DNA from: Parafannyhessea umbonata
GTDB lineage: Bacteria > Actinomycetota > Coriobacteriia > Coriobacteriales > Atopobiaceae
Direction of reading: 5' to 3'
Assembly: GCF_012844235.1 (NCBI RefSeq)
Contig: NZ_JABAGR010000002.1
Location: 1 to 64,000, forward strand
Length of the DNA: 64,000 nucleotides
Part shown: positions 33,110-42,266 of the stretch, piece by piece
Layout of the letters: every line of letters begins with the position of its first letter
How positions within the stretch are numbered: position 1 is the first letter of the stretch
Notes under the pieces: generated by a model
The model's database searches: none
Seen by the model: only the letters and a program-made list of their open reading frames with translations
Told to the model about the DNA's origin: nothing
Position numbers and translations under genes: made by a program

Positions 33110-35422
33110 TTGATCGCAAACGACCCCGGAACCTCCTCCCTTCCAACCAGCCTCTCCGCCACCGTCTTCTCGAGCGTGCTGCTCGTCGTTGCCTACTCCG
33201 TCGCGGACGTGCTCGTGCGCACAAACCGGAGGCGTCGCCTCATGGGCGAGGCGGCACGTCACGACGGCCAGCGCGGCTACGTCCGCACGCTCGTGAGCGT
33301 GCTCGAGCCCAGCGTCGTGGCGTGGACCGTCGTCCCCATCGCGCTTCTGGCCACGCTGCAGTCCATGGTGAGCCAGGGCCTGTTCACGGGCGGGAACTCC
33401 GTCGACCGGCTGTCTGCCGTCACGTTTGCGGGCATCGCGCTCCTGCTCGTGCGAAACCGGCTCGCGGCGCTCGCCTCGGCCTGGGGGGCGCGTACGGACG
33501 CGCGCTCCGCGGGCGAGAAGGACGCGGACGCCTCGGACGAAGACTCGCTGCGGCGGCTCGACGGTGCCGGCGCCGCGCGGTTTCTGCGCTCTAACCTGAG
33601 GGCGCTGCACGCCGGCGCCACCGTCGTCATCCTGGTCGCCATCTCCATCCTGAGCGCGCTTGCCATCGAGATCCCGTCGAACGATGCCATCGAATCCCTT
33701 GCGGCGCGCTACTTCCTGCTGGAGGCCGCCATCGTCCTGCTTGTGGTGGTGACGGCGTACTTCCTCTCGCTCGGCCATGGTGCGGGCCCTGCGATCGTTG
33801 CGGTCGCGTGCCTGGTCATCGGCATAGCCGAGTACTTCGTCATCCTGTTCAGGAACTCCGCCATCACGTTTTCCGACCTTCACGCGCTCGGCACCGCGGC
33901 GGAGGTGAGCTCCGGCTACACGTTCACCCTCACGGACGACGTGGCGGTCGCGGCGACGTACGCCATGGTCGCGTACGTGCTCGCCGGCTACCTGGTGCCA
34001 TGGGCGCCCGCGCGTCGCGACGTGCCGTGGTGGCGCCGGCGCTGCGCCACGAACCTGGCGGCCGGCGCCGTGGCGTGCGCCGCCACGCTCGCGCTGGTGC
34101 TCGTGCCCAACTACCGCACCGCGTTTGGCGTGAACATAAGCTACTGGGACAGCGTGGCCAGCTACAAGCAGTACGGCTTCCTGCCCTCGTTCGTGATGGG
34201 CGTGCGCGAGGCCCAGATCAGGCGCCCCGCGGACTATCGCGAGTCCCGCGCGAAGAGGCTCGAGAAGAGCTACGCCGCCAAGTTCGATGCCCAGAACAAC
34301 ACGGACGCCCGCAAGGCCGCGGAACAGCAGTTTGCCCAGGCCAAGCCCACGGTCATAGCCGTGATGAACGAGTCCTTCTCGGACATGTCCGTGTTCGAGG
34401 ACATAAAGGCCGCCGGCTACGACGGGCCGCAGTACCTTAAATACGGTCTCACGGACTCGCTGCAGCAGGGCGCGCTCGACGTGTCCGTGCGCGGCGGCGG
34501 TACGTGCAACAGCGAGTTCGAGTTCCTGACGGGCATATCCATGGGCTTCGTGCCGGCAAACGTCTTCCCGTACCAGACGTACAGCCTCGGCCGCGTGGAT
34601 AACCTAGCGCGGCAGTTCAAAGCGCTGGGCTACAAGACGACCGCGCTCCATCCCAACCTGGGCACGAACTGGAACCGCAACATGGCCTACCGCGAGCTGG
34701 GCTTCGACCGCTTCCTGGACATCGACTCCTTCCCGAGGGACGCGCCCACGCTCCACGCGGGGGTGCGCGACTCCGTCACGTACGACAAGGTGCTCGACCT
34801 TGTGGAGAAGGGCGACGGCCCGCAGTTCATACTCGACGTCACCATGCAGAACCACGGCGGCTACAACCTGCGCAACACGCCGGCGGACATCCTGACGGGC
34901 TACAACGTGGAGGGCGCGGGCAACAACGACGACCTGAACGAGTACCTCTCGGTCATTGGCGCGTCCGACGAGGACCTGCGCGCGTTCGTGGAGCGCCTGC
35001 GCAACATTGGCAAGCCCGTCGTGCTCGTGTTCTTTGGCGACCACCAGCCCGGCATCTCGCCGGCGTACAACGACGCGTCGTACCCGGGCGAGGAGGAGCC
35101 CGGCCACTCGGCGCACACGTACCAGACGCGCTACGTGATCTGGGCAAACTACGACGTCGCGGGACGCGACCAGTTTGCGGCCGACGCGACGGTCTCCGCG
35201 TCCAACCTCGGCGCGACCCTGATGAACGCCATCGGCGCGCCGCTCAGCCGCTACCAGAAGGCCGAGCTCTTCTCGACCACCGTCGTTCCGCAGGTCAGTT
35301 CGCTGGGCTACCAGGCGCCCGACGGCACGTGGCATGCGATGTCCGACGCCCAGGGCTCCCAGGAGAAGGACCTTGCGGACCTGCGCACCATGTTCTACTA
35401 CGAGTTTGGCTCGCGCGTGTAG
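33110..35422 (+). CDS. LTA synthase family phosphoglycerol transferase (paralogue 2)
   Basis: This 770-residue homologue of the protein at 26508 has several N-terminal helices, a short cytoplasmic linker (which includes GEKDAD) and an extracellular sulfatase-type domain. The nucleophile is Thr465 in GGGTCNSEFEFLTG. HPNLGTNWNR, VTMQNHGGYN and FFGDHQPGIS are the matching metal or substrate motifs. The start is TTG 33110, nine bases after AGGA; no better start lies upstream. The two paralogues share the catalytic domain closely but differ in their membrane halves, suggesting separate polymers or primer versus elongation roles. That division is an inference. Confidence 0.88.
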   Translation: MIANDPGTSSLPTSLSATVFSSVLLVVAYSVADVLVRTNRRRRLMGEAARHDGQRGYVRTLVSVLEPSVVAWTVVPIALLATLQSMVSQGLFTGGNSVDRLSAVTFAGIALLLVRNRLAALASAWGARTDARSAGEKDADASDEDSLRRLDGAGAARFLRSNLRALHAGATVVILVAISILSALAIEIPSNDAIESLAARYFLLEAAIVLLVVVTAYFLSLGHGAGPAIVAVACLVIGIAEYFVILFRNSAITFSDLHALGTAAEVSSGYTFTLTDDVAVAATYAMVAYVLAGYLVPWAPARRDVPWWRRRCATNLAAGAVACAATLALVLVPNYRTAFGVNISYWDSVASYKQYGFLPSFVMGVREAQIRRPADYRESRAKRLEKSYAAKFDAQNNTDARKAAEQQFAQAKPTVIAVMNESFSDMSVFEDIKAAGYDGPQYLKYGLTDSLQQGALDVSVRGGGTCNSEFEFLTGISMGFVPANVFPYQTYSLGRVDNLARQFKALGYKTTALHPNLGTNWNRNMAYRELGFDRFLDIDSFPRDAPTLHAGVRDSVTYDKVLDLVEKGDGPQFILDVTMQNHGGYNLRNTPADILTGYNVEGAGNNDDLNEYLSVIGASDEDLRAFVERLRNIGKPVVLVFFGDHQPGISPAYNDASYPGEEEPGHSAHTYQTRYVIWANYDVAGRDQFAADATVSASNLGATLMNAIGAPLSRYQKAELFSTTVVPQVSSLGYQAPDGTWHAMSDAQGSQEKDLADLRTMFYYEFGSRV

Positions 35423-35559
35423 GCGCCGGCCGCGCCGCACGCCGAATCGCGTCCGCCCGGGGGCCCTCCCTCTTCCATACTGAAGGCGGGGAAGCCCCCG
35501 CGCCCGTGCGCCGCACCGTGGCGGGAGGCCGCCTCACGGCCACGACCTGGGAGGATGCG

Positions 35560-36459
35560 ATGTTCTGTCCAAGCTGCGGGAAGAGCGTTCCCGACGGAGC
35601 GAAGTTCTGCACGAACTGCGGCCGCGACCTGACGGCGCCCGCACCGGATGCGCCGGCGGCACCCACGCCCACGCCGGCGAAGAGGCCGACGCCAAGGTGG
35701 CTCATTGCGCTCGTGGCCGTGCTTGCTGTTGCCGTGGTGGGCGTTGGCTCATACGCGCTGACGCGCGCGGCCACGGAGCCGGGCGCGGACGCGTCGCAGA
35801 CGGTGCGGAAGAAGGCCGACGACGGCAAGAAGTCCGCAAAGCCCACGGGCGGAGCGAAGGCTGATGCGGGGAAGTCCGACGCCTCCGACACGTCTGGCGC
35901 GGACAACGCGGGCTCTGGCGCGAACTCTGGCGCGGACGAGAAGGACGGCGGTGCCGGCGGCAACGCCGCCACGGGCGACGCGTCCTACGTGGTCCGTGCG
36001 GAAGGCTATCAGTTTGCACTGCCGAGCTATTGGCGTGGCAAGGTGGACGTGGTCGTGGACGAGGACGAGGTGGAGGTCTATCCCAAGGGATACGCGCCGG
36101 CCGCGGGAGACGACCACGACAAGGGGGCGCTGGCGTCGCTAGAGCTTGAGGACGGGACTGAGCCCGACGTCGCCGGCGACATCGGCAACTTCCTGGTGTT
36201 CAGCCAGACCCTGGGCGGCCAGCACGTAGAGGTGTGGGCCACGAACTGGCCGTGGCTCGTGGCGAGCGGCAACGCCGGCGACACCGGGGTCTCGAGCACC
36301 AGCGAGCTTCGTGCGCTCGTGGACCTGTCCACCGGCGGCTCGCTCACCTATGACGATGCGGTGAGGCGCGGCGAGGGAGATGACCTCGTGGGCATGGGGG
36401 CGCACAACTACCTTTCGGCCGTGCCCTGGGACATAAAGGCCGTGGGCGCGGGCGCCTAG
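35560..36459 (+). CDS. Zinc-ribbon membrane protein of unknown function
   Basis: The N-terminus is a zinc ribbon with Cys3, Cys6, Cys17 and Cys20 (MFCPSCGKSVP, then FCTNCGRDL). An Ala/Pro linker, one membrane helix (LIALVAVLAVAVVGVGSYAL) and a long Lys/Ala/Gly/Asp low-complexity region follow. The last ~150 residues form a folded extracellular domain (YVVRAEGYQFALPSYWRGKVDVVVDEDEVEVYP) that I cannot place; it resembles generic domains in actinobacterial exported proteins. The start is ATG 35560. Its 3' end overlaps the convergent Rrf2 gene by 4 bp. Function unknown. Confidence 0.75.
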   Translation: MFCPSCGKSVPDGAKFCTNCGRDLTAPAPDAPAAPTPTPAKRPTPRWLIALVAVLAVAVVGVGSYALTRAATEPGADASQTVRKKADDGKKSAKPTGGAKADAGKSDASDTSGADNAGSGANSGADEKDGGAGGNAATGDASYVVRAEGYQFALPSYWRGKVDVVVDEDEVEVYPKGYAPAAGDDHDKGALASLELEDGTEPDVAGDIGNFLVFSQTLGGQHVEVWATNWPWLVASGNAGDTGVSSTSELRALVDLSTGGSLTYDDAVRRGEGDDLVGMGAHNYLSAVPWDIKAVGAGA

Positions 36460-36917
36460 GACGTGGGGCCGGGCCCGTGGGGCTCCTCGCCCGTGGTGCC
36501 TCGCTCGCGCATCTGGTCCACGATGTCCTGCAGCGTCTTGCTGTCGAGGTAGGATGCCGTGACCTTGCCTAGGTCGCGCCACATGGTGACCGTGGGGCAC
36601 GTCTCGAACTGCGGGCAGATGCGGTCGTTCGTGCAGTCCAGGCAGTCGACGGGCGCGAGCGAGCCCTCCGCGGCGCGCAGGATGGCGCCGAGCGTGTACT
36701 GGCTGGGGTCGCGCGTGAGGCGATATCCGCCGCCCTTGCCGCGCAGGCTCTCCACGAAGCCCGCCTTGTGCATGAGCGAGACCACCTGCTCGAGGTACTT
36801 GCGCGATATGCCCTGGCGCTTGGCGACGTCGCCGAGCGAGACCCAGCCGGGGTGCGTCGCGAGGTCGCCCATGATGCGCAGGGCATAGCGTCCCTTTGTG
36901 GAGAACATGGAGGCCAT
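36456..36917 (-). CDS. Rrf2 family regulator (IscR/SufR-like) at the end of the suf operon
   Basis: This 153-residue winged-helix regulator begins MASMFSTKGRYALRIMGDLA. The recognition helix lies around ISRKYLEQVVSLMHKAGFV, followed by the conserved LRGKGGGYRL wing. The cluster-ligand region has CLDCTNDRICPQFETC, four Cys in the Rrf2/IscR [Fe-S] loop. It is co-directional with sufCBDSU and 5 bp downstream of sufU, so it probably senses Fe-S status and controls that operon. The start is ATG 36917 because AGGAG is eight bases upstream; ATG 36908 is possible. The dyad at 42151 is a possible operator. Confidence 0.9.
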   Translation of the reverse strand: MASMFSTKGRYALRIMGDLATHPGWVSLGDVAKRQGISRKYLEQVVSLMHKAGFVESLRGKGGGYRLTRDPSQYTLGAILRAAEGSLAPVDCLDCTNDRICPQFETCPTVTMWRDLGKVTASYLDSKTLQDIVDQMRERGTTGEEPHGPGPTS

Positions 36918-36922
36918 GGCGA

Positions 36923-37432
36923 CTACTCCTGCCCGTCGTGGGTGTGGGGCGGCATGACACAGCTTGCCGTGGCGGTGGAGCCGGGCTTGTCCGATCCGTT
37001 CTGGAGCATCTCCTCGAGCGTGCGCCACGCGAGCTCCGCGCACTTCACGCGCGCAGGCATGTGACTCACGTCCTTGAGGGAGGCCGCCTCGTCCAGGGCG
37101 GCGAGCTTGGAGTCGTCCGTCTCCTCGCCGCGGACCATGCGGCCGAAGAGCCGGCAGAGCTCGATGGCCTCCTGGGGAGTCTTGTCGACCATGAGGTCGC
37201 TCATCATGTCGGCCGAGGCCTGGCTCACGGCACAGCCGTGGCCCTGGTACGCGGCCTCCTCGATGCGGCCGTCGTCCCCGATGCGCACGGAGAACGTGAG
37301 CTCGTCCCCGCAGGAGGGGTTCACGCCGTGGTGCGTGAGGGTGGGGTCGTCCATCTGGTACTTGTAGTCTGGGTGAGCCACGTGGTCCATGAACTGGGCG
37401 TTGTAGAGGCTCGCCGGAGTAGAGCGGTCCAT
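36923..37432 (-). CDS. SufU Fe-S assembly / sulfur-transfer protein
   Basis: This 169-residue SufU is the zinc-dependent sulfur acceptor that takes persulfide from SufS. Conserved Cys are in NPSCGDELTF, YQGHGCAVSQASADMM and VKCAELAWRTL, the SufU pattern. The family's ~20-residue insertion between the second and third Cys is present. A C-terminal extension (GSTATASCVMPPHTHDGQE) adds one more Cys. The start is ATG 37432, one base after the sufS stop, so translation is coupled. Confidence 0.92.
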   Translation of the reverse strand: MDRSTPASLYNAQFMDHVAHPDYKYQMDDPTLTHHGVNPSCGDELTFSVRIGDDGRIEEAAYQGHGCAVSQASADMMSDLMVDKTPQEAIELCRLFGRMVRGEETDDSKLAALDEAASLKDVSHMPARVKCAELAWRTLEEMLQNGSDKPGSTATASCVMPPHTHDGQE

Positions 37433-37433
37433 G

Positions 37434-38720
37434 TTACGCCTTTCCCGTGACGGCACCGCCGAAGAGAGACCAGACCCTGTCCAGCCCCTCGACGAGCCTG
37501 TCGACGTCCTGCTTGTCGTTATAGAAGGCCACGCTGGCGCGGCACGTGGCGCCGTTCTCCACCTTGAGGTAGCTGAGCAGCGGCTGCGCGCAGTGGTGGC
37601 CGGCGCGGATGCACACCTGCGACATGTCCAGGATGGACGCAACGTCGTGCGGGTGCACGCCGCGCACGTTGAACGCCACCGCGCCCACGTGGCGGCTGCC
37701 GTCCGCCGGGCCGATGAGGTCGACGTAGGGCAGCGCCGCCAGCGAGTCGCACAGGTAGGTCGCGAGCTCGCGCTCGCGGCGCTCCAGCGCGTCCATGCCG
37801 TGGCCGGTGAGGTAGTCGATCGCGACGCCCGTCGCGAACGAGCCGGCCGCGTCCTGCGTGCCGGCCTCGAACTTCTGGGGCACCGGCGCCCATACGGCAT
37901 CCGTCTCGGTCACGGCGTCGATCATCTCGCCGCCCGTGAGGAACGGCGGCATGGCGTCGAGCACCTCGGGCTTTCCCCACAGCACGCCGATGCCCATGGG
38001 GCCGCCGAGCTTGTGTGCCGAGAAGGCCAGGAGGTCGCAGTCGAGGTCTTTCACGTCGACCGCGATGTGGGGGACGGACTGCGCGCCGTCGACCACCATG
38101 TACGCGCCGACCTCGTGCGCACGGCGCGCGATGGCCTTGACGTCGTTCTGGACGCCGAGGACGTTGGAGACCTGCGTGACGGAGACGATCTTGGTGTGCG
38201 GACCGATCTTGGCGGCGACCTCCTCCGGCGTGATGCGGAAGTCCTCGTTCGGGCGCAGGTAGGTGAGCTTTGCGCCCGTGCGCCTGCACAGCTGCTGCCA
38301 CGGGATCAGGTTGGAGTGGTGCTCCATGATGCTGATGACGACCTCGTCGTCCGGGCCGAGCACGACCTTCGGACCAAGGGTCCTCGCGACGAGGTTCAGC
38401 GACTCGGACGCGTTGCGCGTGAAGACGATCTGACTGCCCTGGGGGTTGCCCTTCTCGTCCACCGCGCCGATGAAGCGGGCGATTTTGTTGCGGGCCTCGT
38501 CGATTGCGGACGTCGCCTCGACGGAGAGGCGGTACAGGCCGCGCAGCGGGTTCGCGTTCATGGTGGTGTAGAACTCGCGCATGGCGTCGAGCACGACCCC
38601 GGGGCGCTGCGCCGTGGCCGCGCTGTCGAGGAACGTGAGGTCCGGGTTCTGGGAGAGGAGCGGGAAGTCTGCCTTGTAGGGGCTCTTCTCGATGTCCTTG
38701 AGCTGCTGCTCGCTAAGCAT
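37434..38720 (-). CDS. Cysteine desulfurase SufS
   Basis: This PLP enzyme of 428 residues supplies sulfur from cysteine for cluster assembly. The Schiff-base Lys is Lys237 in AFSAHKLGGPMGIG and the persulfide Cys is Cys377 in IRAGHHCAQPLL, both in standard SufS positions. The start is ATG 38720, nine bases from GGGAGG; an ATG at 38729 directly abuts that site and is unlikely. It overlaps the sufD stop by 8 bp. Its partner SufU follows. Confidence 0.95.
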   Translation of the reverse strand: MLSEQQLKDIEKSPYKADFPLLSQNPDLTFLDSAATAQRPGVVLDAMREFYTTMNANPLRGLYRLSVEATSAIDEARNKIARFIGAVDEKGNPQGSQIVFTRNASESLNLVARTLGPKVVLGPDDEVVISIMEHHSNLIPWQQLCRRTGAKLTYLRPNEDFRITPEEVAAKIGPHTKIVSVTQVSNVLGVQNDVKAIARRAHEVGAYMVVDGAQSVPHIAVDVKDLDCDLLAFSAHKLGGPMGIGVLWGKPEVLDAMPPFLTGGEMIDAVTETDAVWAPVPQKFEAGTQDAAGSFATGVAIDYLTGHGMDALERRERELATYLCDSLAALPYVDLIGPADGSRHVGAVAFNVRGVHPHDVASILDMSQVCIRAGHHCAQPLLSYLKVENGATCRASVAFYNDKQDVDRLVEGLDRVWSLFGGAVTGKA

Positions 38721-39864
38721 TGCTTGCATCCTCCCTGCTAGTGGGTGCGGTGGGTTCGGCATTAGCGGGAAGCTCGATGCCGAGGGTGTCGATGAGGTCG
38801 CAAGCGACCTCCTGGCCGAGGGTGGCCGCGGCGCGCTCGAAGACGGCCTTGCGGGCGAGCGGATGGGCGGCCTCGATGAGGGCGTCGTCGAACAGGGCAC
38901 GGACGAAGAGGTCCTGCGCCTGCTCGCGCGAGAGGCCGCGGCCCATGAGGTAGTCCATCTGCTGGGGGTCGACGGAGCCGATCGTGGCGCCGTGGTTGCC
39001 CTGGACGTCGTCCTCGTCGCACAGGATGACGGGCATGGTCTTGTTGACGACGTCGTCTCCGTTCACGAGCACGGACTCGATCTCGTTGCCCTTGGAGCCG
39101 GAGCCGCCGTGGATGAGGTCGATTGTGGCGCGCAGCGACTTGTGCGCGGCGTCGTTGAGGATGCCGGACTCGCGCACGTCCGCGCGGCCGTTCTTGCCGG
39201 CCATGCGCACGACGTGGTTGATGTCGAGTACCTGGGTGCCCTGGCCGAGGTAGTGGCTCTGGAGGTCGACGCGGGCGTCGTCGCCCCTGAGCGCACAGCA
39301 GATGCCCGCGGCCGTGGTGCCCGCCCCGAGGAAGAACTGGCGGACCTCGACCGTGGCGCCCTCGTCCGCGGAGATGCCAACGGACTCGAGGTGCTGGTGG
39401 GCGTCGCCCTCGGCGACGACCTCGACGAGCCTGAGGCGCGCGCCGGACTCGACGACGATCCTGACGAGGGCGGCGGAGGTGCGCTTGACGTCGTCCGCGC
39501 CGTGGGAGACCACGACGACGGTGGCGTCGGCGTCGTGGCGGACCATGACGCCGCAGTCGCTGACGACGCACGCGTTGGAGTCCACGTCCACGACGATGGG
39601 GGCATGGTTCTTCTCGCCCGCCCTGACCTCGACGTAGGTGGCGTCGGCGGCCTGGGAGGTAACCCAGTCGGTCACCTTGGGGCCCATGCCGGTCTCGACC
39701 TTGTCGAACAGGCGGGGGAGCGCGAAGTAGACGTCACCCTTGCGGGACAGCTTGGGGACGGTGAGGGTGATGTCGTTGGTCTTGAGGTAGTTCCAGGTCT
39801 GCGCGGGCGGCGTGTTGACGCGCTCGAGGGTGACCATGGGCTCCGTCTTGGTGTTGTCTGCCAT
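38713..39864 (-). CDS. SufD-type subunit of the SufBCD scaffold
   Basis: This beta-helix SufB/SufD family protein has 383 residues. As in SufD, the N-terminal domain differs from SufB and the core carries HYLGQGTQVLDINHVVRMAG and NHGATIGSVDPQQMDYLMGRG (a SufD-style region with a conserved His). The ATG at 39864 overlaps the sufB stop (TAATG). It pairs with SufB and SufC to build and hand over Fe-S clusters. Confidence 0.93.
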   Translation of the reverse strand: MADNTKTEPMVTLERVNTPPAQTWNYLKTNDITLTVPKLSRKGDVYFALPRLFDKVETGMGPKVTDWVTSQAADATYVEVRAGEKNHAPIVVDVDSNACVVSDCGVMVRHDADATVVVVSHGADDVKRTSAALVRIVVESGARLRLVEVVAEGDAHQHLESVGISADEGATVEVRQFFLGAGTTAAGICCALRGDDARVDLQSHYLGQGTQVLDINHVVRMAGKNGRADVRESGILNDAAHKSLRATIDLIHGGSGSKGNEIESVLVNGDDVVNKTMPVILCDEDDVQGNHGATIGSVDPQQMDYLMGRGLSREQAQDLFVRALFDDALIEAAHPLARKAVFERAAATLGQEVACDLIDTLGIELPANAEPTAPTSREDASNA

Positions 39865-41285
39865 TAGCCGATCGCCCCTTCCATCTCTATCTTGATCAGG
39901 TTGTTCATCTCGACGGCGTACTCGAGCGGGAGCTCCTTGGAGACCGGGTCGGCGAAGCCGTTGACGACCATGGTCCTGGCCTCGGCCTCGGAGCAGCCGC
40001 GGCTCATGAGGTAGAGGACCGTGTCGTCGGAGATGCGCCCGATGGTGGCCTCGTGGCCGACCTGGGCGGTGTTGTTGCGGATGTCCATCTGCGGGATGGT
40101 GTCGGACCGGCTGATGTCGTCGAGCATGAGCGACGAGCAGCTGACCGTGGCGCGGGCGTTCTGGGCGTCCTTGCCGACGAAGACGGACGAGCGGAACGTG
40201 TTGACGCCGCCGTCCTTTGAGATGGACTTCGCGTCCGCGGAGACGTTAGTGTCCTTGCCAAGCAGGATGAACTTGCAGCCGGTGTCGAGGTCCTGCGTGG
40301 CGCCGGAGAACGTGATGCCCGTGTACTCGCAGCTGCCGCGGTCGCCCTTGAGGATCGTGGTGGGGTAGAGGTAGCTGACGTGGCTGCCGAACGACCCCGA
40401 CACCCACTCCATCTTGGAGTCGGCGCCGACGGTGGCGCGCTTGGTGTTGAGGTTGTACATGTTCTTGGACCAGTTCTCGATCGTGGAGTAGCGCAGGCGC
40501 GCGTGGTCCTTCACGAAGAGCTCGACCGCGCCGGCGTGGAGGTTCGCCTCGTAGTACTTGGGTGCGGAGCAGCCCTCGATGAAGTGGAGGTCCGCACCGG
40601 GCTCGACGATGATGAGCGTGTGCTCGAACTGGCCGGCGCCCTGGGCGTTGAGGCGGAAGTAGCTCTGGAGCGGGTAGTCCAGGTGCACGTCCTTGGGGAC
40701 GTACACGAACGAGCCGCCGGACCACACGGCGTAGTGCAGCGCCGCGAACTTGTGGTCGGTGGGCGGGATGAGCGTGCCGAAGTACTCGTGCACGACGGGC
40801 TCCCACTTGGGGTCGTGGAGCGCGTCCTCGATCGTGGTGTAGACGACGCCCTGCTTCGCGACCTCCTCGCGCATGTTGTGGTACACGATCTCGGAGTCGT
40901 ACTGGGCACCGACGCCCGCGAGGGACTCGCGCTCGGCCTCGGGGATGCCGAGGCGCTCGAACGTGTCCTTGATGTCGGCGGGGACGTCGTTCCAGTCCTT
41001 GGCCTGCTTCGTCTTGGGGCTGACGTACGTGGAGATGTGGTCCATGTCGAGCCCGGCGATGCTGGGTCCCCAGTTGGGGGCCATCTGCTTGTCCTGGTAG
41101 ATCTCGAGCGCCTTCAGGCGCATGTCGAGCATCCACTGGGGCTCGTCCTTCTTGGCGCTGATGGAGCGCACGATGTCGGGCGTGAGGCCGTCGGCGTAGC
41201 GCTCGTATCCCTCCTCCGACTTCACGAAGTCGTAGAGGGAGCGGTCGACGTCCTCGACCTCGGTCCTCTTGCTCTTCTCGGCCAT
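39864..41285 (-). CDS. SufB scaffold subunit
   Basis: SufB is the cluster-building subunit, 473 residues, highly conserved: MAPNWGPSIAGLDMDHISTY, then GGSFVYVPKDVHLDYPLQSY, then HFIEGCSAPKYYEANLHAGA (conserved Cys). The C-terminal NNTAQVGHEATIGRISDD and LMSRGCSEAEARTMVVNGF (another Cys) are diagnostic. The start is ATG 41285, two bases after the sufC stop; longer upstream reading lacks conservation. Confidence 0.96.
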   Translation of the reverse strand: MAEKSKRTEVEDVDRSLYDFVKSEEGYERYADGLTPDIVRSISAKKDEPQWMLDMRLKALEIYQDKQMAPNWGPSIAGLDMDHISTYVSPKTKQAKDWNDVPADIKDTFERLGIPEAERESLAGVGAQYDSEIVYHNMREEVAKQGVVYTTIEDALHDPKWEPVVHEYFGTLIPPTDHKFAALHYAVWSGGSFVYVPKDVHLDYPLQSYFRLNAQGAGQFEHTLIIVEPGADLHFIEGCSAPKYYEANLHAGAVELFVKDHARLRYSTIENWSKNMYNLNTKRATVGADSKMEWVSGSFGSHVSYLYPTTILKGDRGSCEYTGITFSGATQDLDTGCKFILLGKDTNVSADAKSISKDGGVNTFRSSVFVGKDAQNARATVSCSSLMLDDISRSDTIPQMDIRNNTAQVGHEATIGRISDDTVLYLMSRGCSEAEARTMVVNGFADPVSKELPLEYAVEMNNLIKIEMEGAIG

Positions 41286-41287
41286 TG

Positions 41288-42055
41288 CTACGCCTCGACC
41301 TTCTGGCCAGCGGGCGCCTGCTCGAAGCGGGCGAAGCCGTTCTGGTCGATGTCGTCGATGAGCGATGCGGGACCCTCGGCGACGAGGTGGCCCTTGACCA
41401 TGACGTGGGTCTTGTCGACGTCGAGCTTCTCGAGGATGCGGGTGTTGTGCGTGATCATGAGCAGGGCGCCGTCGCACTCCTTACGGTAGGCCTCGATGCC
41501 GCGGCTGACCACGGAGAGGGCGTCGACGTCCAGTCCGGAGTCGGTCTCGTCGAGGATGGCGAGCTTCGGCTGGAGGAGAAGGAGCTGGAGCATCTCGACC
41601 TTCTTCTTCTCGCCGCCGGAGAAGCCGACGTTAAGCTCGCGCGTGAGGAAGCCCTGGTCCATGTCGAGCTGGTCGCAGATCTCGCCGACGCGCTGACGGA
41701 ACTTGCGCGCGGTGGTCTTGAGCTCCGGGCGCATCTGAGTGATGGTGCGCAGGAAGCTGTACAGGGGGACGCCGGGGACCTCGACGGGAGCTTGGTAGCT
41801 GAGGAAGATGCCGGCGAGCGAGCGCTTGTCGGGGGTCTTGTCCGTGATGTCCTCGCCGTCGAAGGAGATGGTGCCGCCGGTCACCTTGTAGACGGGGTCG
41901 CCCATGATCACGTGGCCGAGCGTGGACTTGCCTGCGCCGTTTGGCCCCATGAGGACGTGGGTCTCGCCCGCGCCCACGGAAAGGTCGATGCCATGGAGGA
42001 TGGGCTTCTCGTCCGTACCTGCGGAAAGCCCTGAGATGGTGAGTAGCTGTGACAT
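41288..42055 (-). CDS. SufC ATPase
   Basis: This ABC-type ATPase of the SufBCD complex has 255 residues. Motifs are Walker A GPNGAGKST, the SufC-type signature FSGGEKKKVEMLQ, Walker B LAILDETDSGLDVDAL (note DETDSG rather than DEP, typical of SufC) and switch His in ITHNTRIL. The start is ATG 42055 and it is the first gene of the operon; a GGGGATTTTACCCC dyad lies about 95 bp upstream. Confidence 0.96.
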   Translation of the reverse strand: MSQLLTISGLSAGTDEKPILHGIDLSVGAGETHVLMGPNGAGKSTLGHVIMGDPVYKVTGGTISFDGEDITDKTPDKRSLAGIFLSYQAPVEVPGVPLYSFLRTITQMRPELKTTARKFRQRVGEICDQLDMDQGFLTRELNVGFSGGEKKKVEMLQLLLLQPKLAILDETDSGLDVDALSVVSRGIEAYRKECDGALLMITHNTRILEKLDVDKTHVMVKGHLVAEGPASLIDDIDQNGFARFEQAPAGQKVEA

Positions 42056-42150
42056 GACGCCTCTCTCTGCTTCGGGAAGTTCCGAATTGTCTGTGCCGGG
42101 GCGGTCGCGTGTCTGTCGTGGCGGTCTCGGCGTAAATCCTACTTACGAAG

Positions 42151-42164
42151 GGGGATTTTACCCC
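42151..42164. promoter_or_regulatory. Dyad upstream of sufC, possible Rrf2 operator
   Basis: GGGGATTTTACCCC is a symmetric 4-6-4 element upstream of the suf operon. On the minus strand a TAGGAT -10-like sequence lies just downstream, so the dyad would overlap or abut the -35. The presence of an Rrf2 regulator gene in the operon makes it the natural candidate binder. No other evidence. Confidence 0.35.
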
Positions 42165-42266
42165 GACGTGCGCGGTGTTTTCAATCGTTTGGGGCATGTT
42201 TTTCTTTGGTCACAGCTAATTCATGGTGCAGAGGTGGGAATTTGAGTGTGGGCGCCGGCGCCTCGG

